A stretch of DNA of 64,000 nt from Novosphingobium sp. MD-1 (GTDB taxonomy: Bacteria > Pseudomonadota > Alphaproteobacteria > Sphingomonadales > Sphingomonadaceae): NCBI RefSeq assembly GCF_001014975.1, contig NZ_BBXA01000030.1, positions 389,501 through 453,500 of the forward strand, given 5' to 3'. Made by a program: the position numbers and the translations under genes. Positions 61,516-64,000 of this stretch are shown piece after piece. A model generated the notes under the pieces. It ran no database searches and was not told the origin of the DNA. It saw only the letters and a list, made by a program, of their open reading frames with translations. Position 1 is the stretch's first letter; each line of letters starts with the position of its first letter.

Positions 61516-62805
61516 TCAGCGAGGCAACTGCAAGTGCTCTCGAAGAATGGCATCCGCAGTCCAAATTGCTTGCCAAGTTTCTACCCTGCCGAGGTCAGCT
61601 GCCTCGATGCGTTCGGGCCACCGGTCCTCAATCAGGCGATGCAAGCTTTCCCATCTACCATCATCAAGCAGGAATCGAGAGTCGATCGCCGCCAATCCCA
61701 CTGCCTCCGTTTGCACGCGCAGCCGCAAACAAGCAGGCCCTCCGCCGTTTCGCATCGACTCGCGTACATCGATCACTTCCAGTTTTTCGACCGGTCCTCC
61801 GCCAGACACAAAGCGACGGAGCCATCGTCGCACCGAATCGCATTCCTGGGTTTCGGTCGGGACAATGAGCGCCATTCCCCCTGCGGGCAAAGTGACCAAT
61901 TGCGAGTTAAACAGATAGGAACCGACAGCGTCCCCCAGCGACACCTGATCAGCTGGCACCTCTATGATTACGCAGCCAGGAATGTTCTCCTGGATGAACG
62001 CGTAGACGCTCTCCTTGTCCTCGAAGGCCTGTTCATGTGCGAGAAGCACATGTTCATTTGCTACAGCCACTACGTCATTGTGGAAGGCCCCAGCCTCGAT
62101 TGCCAATGCACTCTGGCGGGCCAGCAAAGTCCGCCGGCTATCGAGCCCGTGAAGGCGCGCGATTGCCTGAGATGCACGGCGGTCCTGCCTTGCCGGAAAG
62201 CCATGAGCCTTGCGTTCACCAAAGACGAGGATCTCAATCCCTGGGGCCCCGTGCTGCGGCGCCATCCGCATGTGATTGGCTGCCCCTTCGTCGCCGAAGC
62301 AGGCTGGGATGGGCTCGTGAACTGCGAAATGGCGCTGATCGACAAAGATGTGGCGCAGCGTGTCCAAGGTTTCTCGCCACTCCATCGAACGGTGCGGCAT
62401 CGTCGCGAGATTCGCCACGGTCAGGTGGCAACGGCCATCGGAGGTGTCCGGTGCGGGCGAGACAGTCGCGGCATTGGCCGTCCACATGGCGGAAGCGGAC
62501 ATGGCATTGGCCAGCAAGGCTGGATCCTCTGCCCACGCCGCTGCGCAAACTTTTTCGTCAGTTCCCTTGAAGCCTAGCCGACGGAGGAACCAGGTGTCGG
62601 GACGCCTCTGAGGAGGCAGAAACCCCTGATGCAAGCCAAGATCCATGAGCCTGCGCATCTTGTTTAGGCCTTGCAAGGCGGCCTGACGAGGAAAGGAAAC
62701 CAACCCTGAGTTTTGGTGGCTGGCAAGATTGCCGAAGCTGAGGCCGCCGTAGTTGTGGGATGGACCAATCAGCCCATCGAAGTTGATCTCGAAAAACCCC
62801 CTCAT
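61516..62805 (-). CDS. astB: AstB, N-succinylarginine dihydrolase
   Basis: This 429-residue protein begins MRGFFEINFDGLIGPSHNYG GLSFGNLAS and has MSASAMWTANAATVSPAPDT and, near the C-terminus, MRNGGGPACLRLRVQ with the catalytic cysteine. Length and motifs match AstB, which converts N2-succinyl-L-arginine to succinylornithine, NH3 and CO2 in arginine catabolism. It overlaps astD by four bases. MC-LR contains L-arginine, so it may serve the product of microcystin cleavage, but this pathway is also a general one. Confidence 0.95.
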   Translation of the reverse strand: MRGFFEINFDGLIGPSHNYGGLSFGNLASHQNSGLVSFPRQAALQGLNKMRRLMDLGLHQGFLPPQRRPDTWFLRRLGFKGTDEKVCAAAWAEDPALLANAMSASAMWTANAATVSPAPDTSDGRCHLTVANLATMPHRSMEWRETLDTLRHIFVDQRHFAVHEPIPACFGDEGAANHMRMAPQHGAPGIEILVFGERKAHGFPARQDRRASQAIARLHGLDSRRTLLARQSALAIEAGAFHNDVVAVANEHVLLAHEQAFEDKESVYAFIQENIPGCVIIEVPADQVSLGDAVGSYLFNSQLVTLPAGGMALIVPTETQECDSVRRWLRRFVSGGGPVEKLEVIDVRESMRNGGGPACLRLRVQTEAVGLAAIDSRFLLDDGRWESLHRLIEDRWPERIEAADLGRVETWQAIWTADAILREHLQLPR

Positions 62806-64000
62806 GGGCGATTGAGTCCCTTCATTTCGATCGGAACAAGGTCCGACGTCTCGAGGCTGGCGACCGGCCAGGCGACATAGTCCGCTGCATAGAAGGCACT
62901 GGGACGGTGATTCCCCGAGGCGCCGATTCCGCCGAACGGTGCGCTGGAGGCAGCTCCGTTGGTCGGGCGGTTCCAGTTTACCACGCCTGCCCTGCTATTC
63001 TGCCAGAATCGCCGATAGAGCGCTTCATCGCCGCCGACGAGGCTCGCAGCGAGGCCGAACCTAGTATCATTGGCTACCGCCATCGCAGCGTCGAAATCCG
63101 TCACACGCAGGATCTGCAACAGGGGGCCGAAATACTCCTCGTCCACGACTTTTGTTCCGGTCACATCAACAATCGCAGGTGTGAGGAAAGGCTTATCCTC
63201 GACCAGCCGTTGAAGAGGCACGATGGTTTTTGACGATCGCGCGGAAAGGCCGCGCGCAGCCGCCAGCAGGCGGTCAGCAGCAGCGTTGTCAATCACCGGC
63301 CCCATGAAAGGCTCCGGATCATCGAACGGCGCCCCAATCCTCATTTGCCGAGTGAGTTCGACCAGGCGGTCTACCAAAGCATCTGCCTGCGCCTGTCTTA
63401 CGATCAGCCGCCGAGCGCAGGTGCATCGTTGTCCCGCTGACAAGAACGCCGACTGAATGACAATGCTGGCCGCTGCAGACAGATCGTCCGCGTCCCAGAC
63501 TATCAGAGGGTTATTACCGCCCATTTCCAAGGCCAGAATTTTGTGCGGTGTTTCGGCAAACTGCCTGGCGAGCGCCGCACCGGTGGTCGCCGAACCAGTG
63601 AACAGGAGTCCGTCAATGTCTGGGTGAGAGGCGAGGTCCCGACCCGTTTCCGAATTTCCCTGGACGACCTGCAGCACTTTATCGGGCAGGCCTGCCTCGC
63701 ACCAGAAGTCGGCCAGCAATTCACCCGTCGCCGGGGTAAACTCGGAGGGCTTGAAGACGATGGTGTTTCCAGCCAACAGGGCGGGGACGATGTGGCCGTT
63801 AGGCAAGTGGGCAGGAAAGTTATACGGCCCGAGTACGGCGAGGACCCCATGTGGTTTGTGGCGCACCGCCTGCTGGACACCTTGAACCTGCCCCTCACGA
63901 TCTCCCGTTCGCGTGATGTATGCTTCGACCGAAATCTCGACCTTGGCTGCGACGCTTGCGACCTCCGATTCTGCTTCCCAGTATGGTTTTCCGGTCTCCC
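62802..64000 (-). CDS. astD: AstD, succinylglutamate-semialdehyde dehydrogenase (5' end outside window)
   Basis: The minus strand is open from the window edge to a stop at 62802 (about 399 residues). It has LAVLGPYNFPAHLPNGHIVP, the NAD-binding LFTGSATTGAALARQF, the catalytic glutamate in LALEMGGNNPLIVW, and the cysteine in SAGQRCTCARRLIV. This is the AstD branch of aldehyde dehydrogenases. The reading continues upstream of the GTG at 63866 in the same frame, so that codon is not the start. The gene order astD-astB, with astA expected upstream, fits an ast operon. Confidence 0.92.
   Translation of the reverse strand, partial: ETGKPYWEAESEVASVAAKVEISVEAYITRTGDREGQVQGVQQAVRHKPHGVLAVLGPYNFPAHLPNGHIVPALLAGNTIVFKPSEFTPATGELLADFWCEAGLPDKVLQVVQGNSETGRDLASHPDIDGLLFTGSATTGAALARQFAETPHKILALEMGGNNPLIVWDADDLSAAASIVIQSAFLSAGQRCTCARRLIVRQAQADALVDRLVELTRQMRIGAPFDDPEPFMGPVIDNAAADRLLAAARGLSARSSKTIVPLQRLVEDKPFLTPAIVDVTGTKVVDEEYFGPLLQILRVTDFDAAMAVANDTRFGLAASLVGGDEALYRRFWQNSRAGVVNWNRPTNGAASSAPFGGIGASGNHRPSAFYAADYVAWPVASLETSDLVPIEMKGLNRP

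Noticed and set aside
61456..62577. Plus-strand open frame of 373 residues over astB
   Set aside because: Antisense shadow of astB, which has full family motifs on the minus strand.
1..64000. CRISPR arrays, tRNA or rRNA genes, prophage genes
   Set aside because: I looked for regularly spaced repeats, cloverleaf-like and rRNA sequences and phage structural genes and saw none; a tRNAscan or CRISPR search was not possible.

Overview
The window looks like a sphingomonad (order Sphingomonadales; Novosphingobium, Sphingopyxis or Sphingosinicella type). The signs are high-GC, tightly packed genes, TonB-dependent receptors with sphingomonad-like plugs, many CoA-dependent catabolic enzymes, and a microcystin-degradation (mlr) cluster, which is best known from this group. 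No tRNA, rRNA or CRISPR array was found.

Layout. (1) 1-13.7 kb: a partial M24 peptidase, then a set of alcohol and fatty-acid type catabolic genes (SDR, DUF4345 protein, enoyl-CoA hydratase, AMACR-like protein, acyl-CoA ligase, membrane desaturase/hydroxylase, thiolase, alcohol and aldehyde dehydrogenases) around a MalT-type LuxR regulator. An 11-bp element, CCATACTTTTG, occurs at three of its promoters. (2) 14.2-16.8 kb: a mobile-DNA scar made of an IS5-family element with a -1 frameshift heptamer, a 262-bp MITE-like element with CTAG duplications, and an IS66 remnant. (3) 16.9-52 kb: a large catabolic block centred on mlrB-mlrD-mlrA-mlrC (40.1-45.7 kb), in the gene order and orientation known for microcystin degraders. 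Around it are two paralogous TonB receptors, D-amino-acid and peptide enzymes (DadA, D-aminoacylase, M19 dipeptidase, DmpA-type P1 peptidase, a PuuD-like glutamine amidotransferase, FAD oxidase, class III aminotransferase, RidA), two acyl-CoA ligases, an AMACR, MaoC and acyl-CoA dehydrogenase pairs, hydratases, a 17-beta-HSD4-like SDR, an SCP-x thiolase, an MFS transporter and a TetR regulator. (4) 52.1-61.3 kb: a phenylacetyl-CoA epoxidase block (paaABCDE, paaG, paaZ, a TetR/PaaR-like gene, an EthD protein and a decayed paaI), bracketed by directly repeated IS6-family remnants. (5) 61.5-64 kb: astB and a partial astD (arginine succinyltransferase pathway).

How it may work together (inference). 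Microcystin enters by a TonB receptor. MlrA linearises it, MlrB and MlrC release Adda, and the peptidases and D-amino-acid enzymes consume the rest of the peptide. Adda is a 3-amino-2-methyl acid ending in a phenyl group. The aminotransferase, ligases, racemase, dehydrogenases, hydratases and thiolase could shorten it to phenylacetyl-CoA, which the paa block would open. A palindrome close to TTGACCGACCGGTCGGTCAA occurs at nine intergenic positions, including the mlrA/mlrC and mlrB promoters, both TonB receptors, the beta-oxidation operons and both paa operons. This suggests one TetR-controlled regulon covering toxin uptake, cleavage, side-chain oxidation and ring opening.
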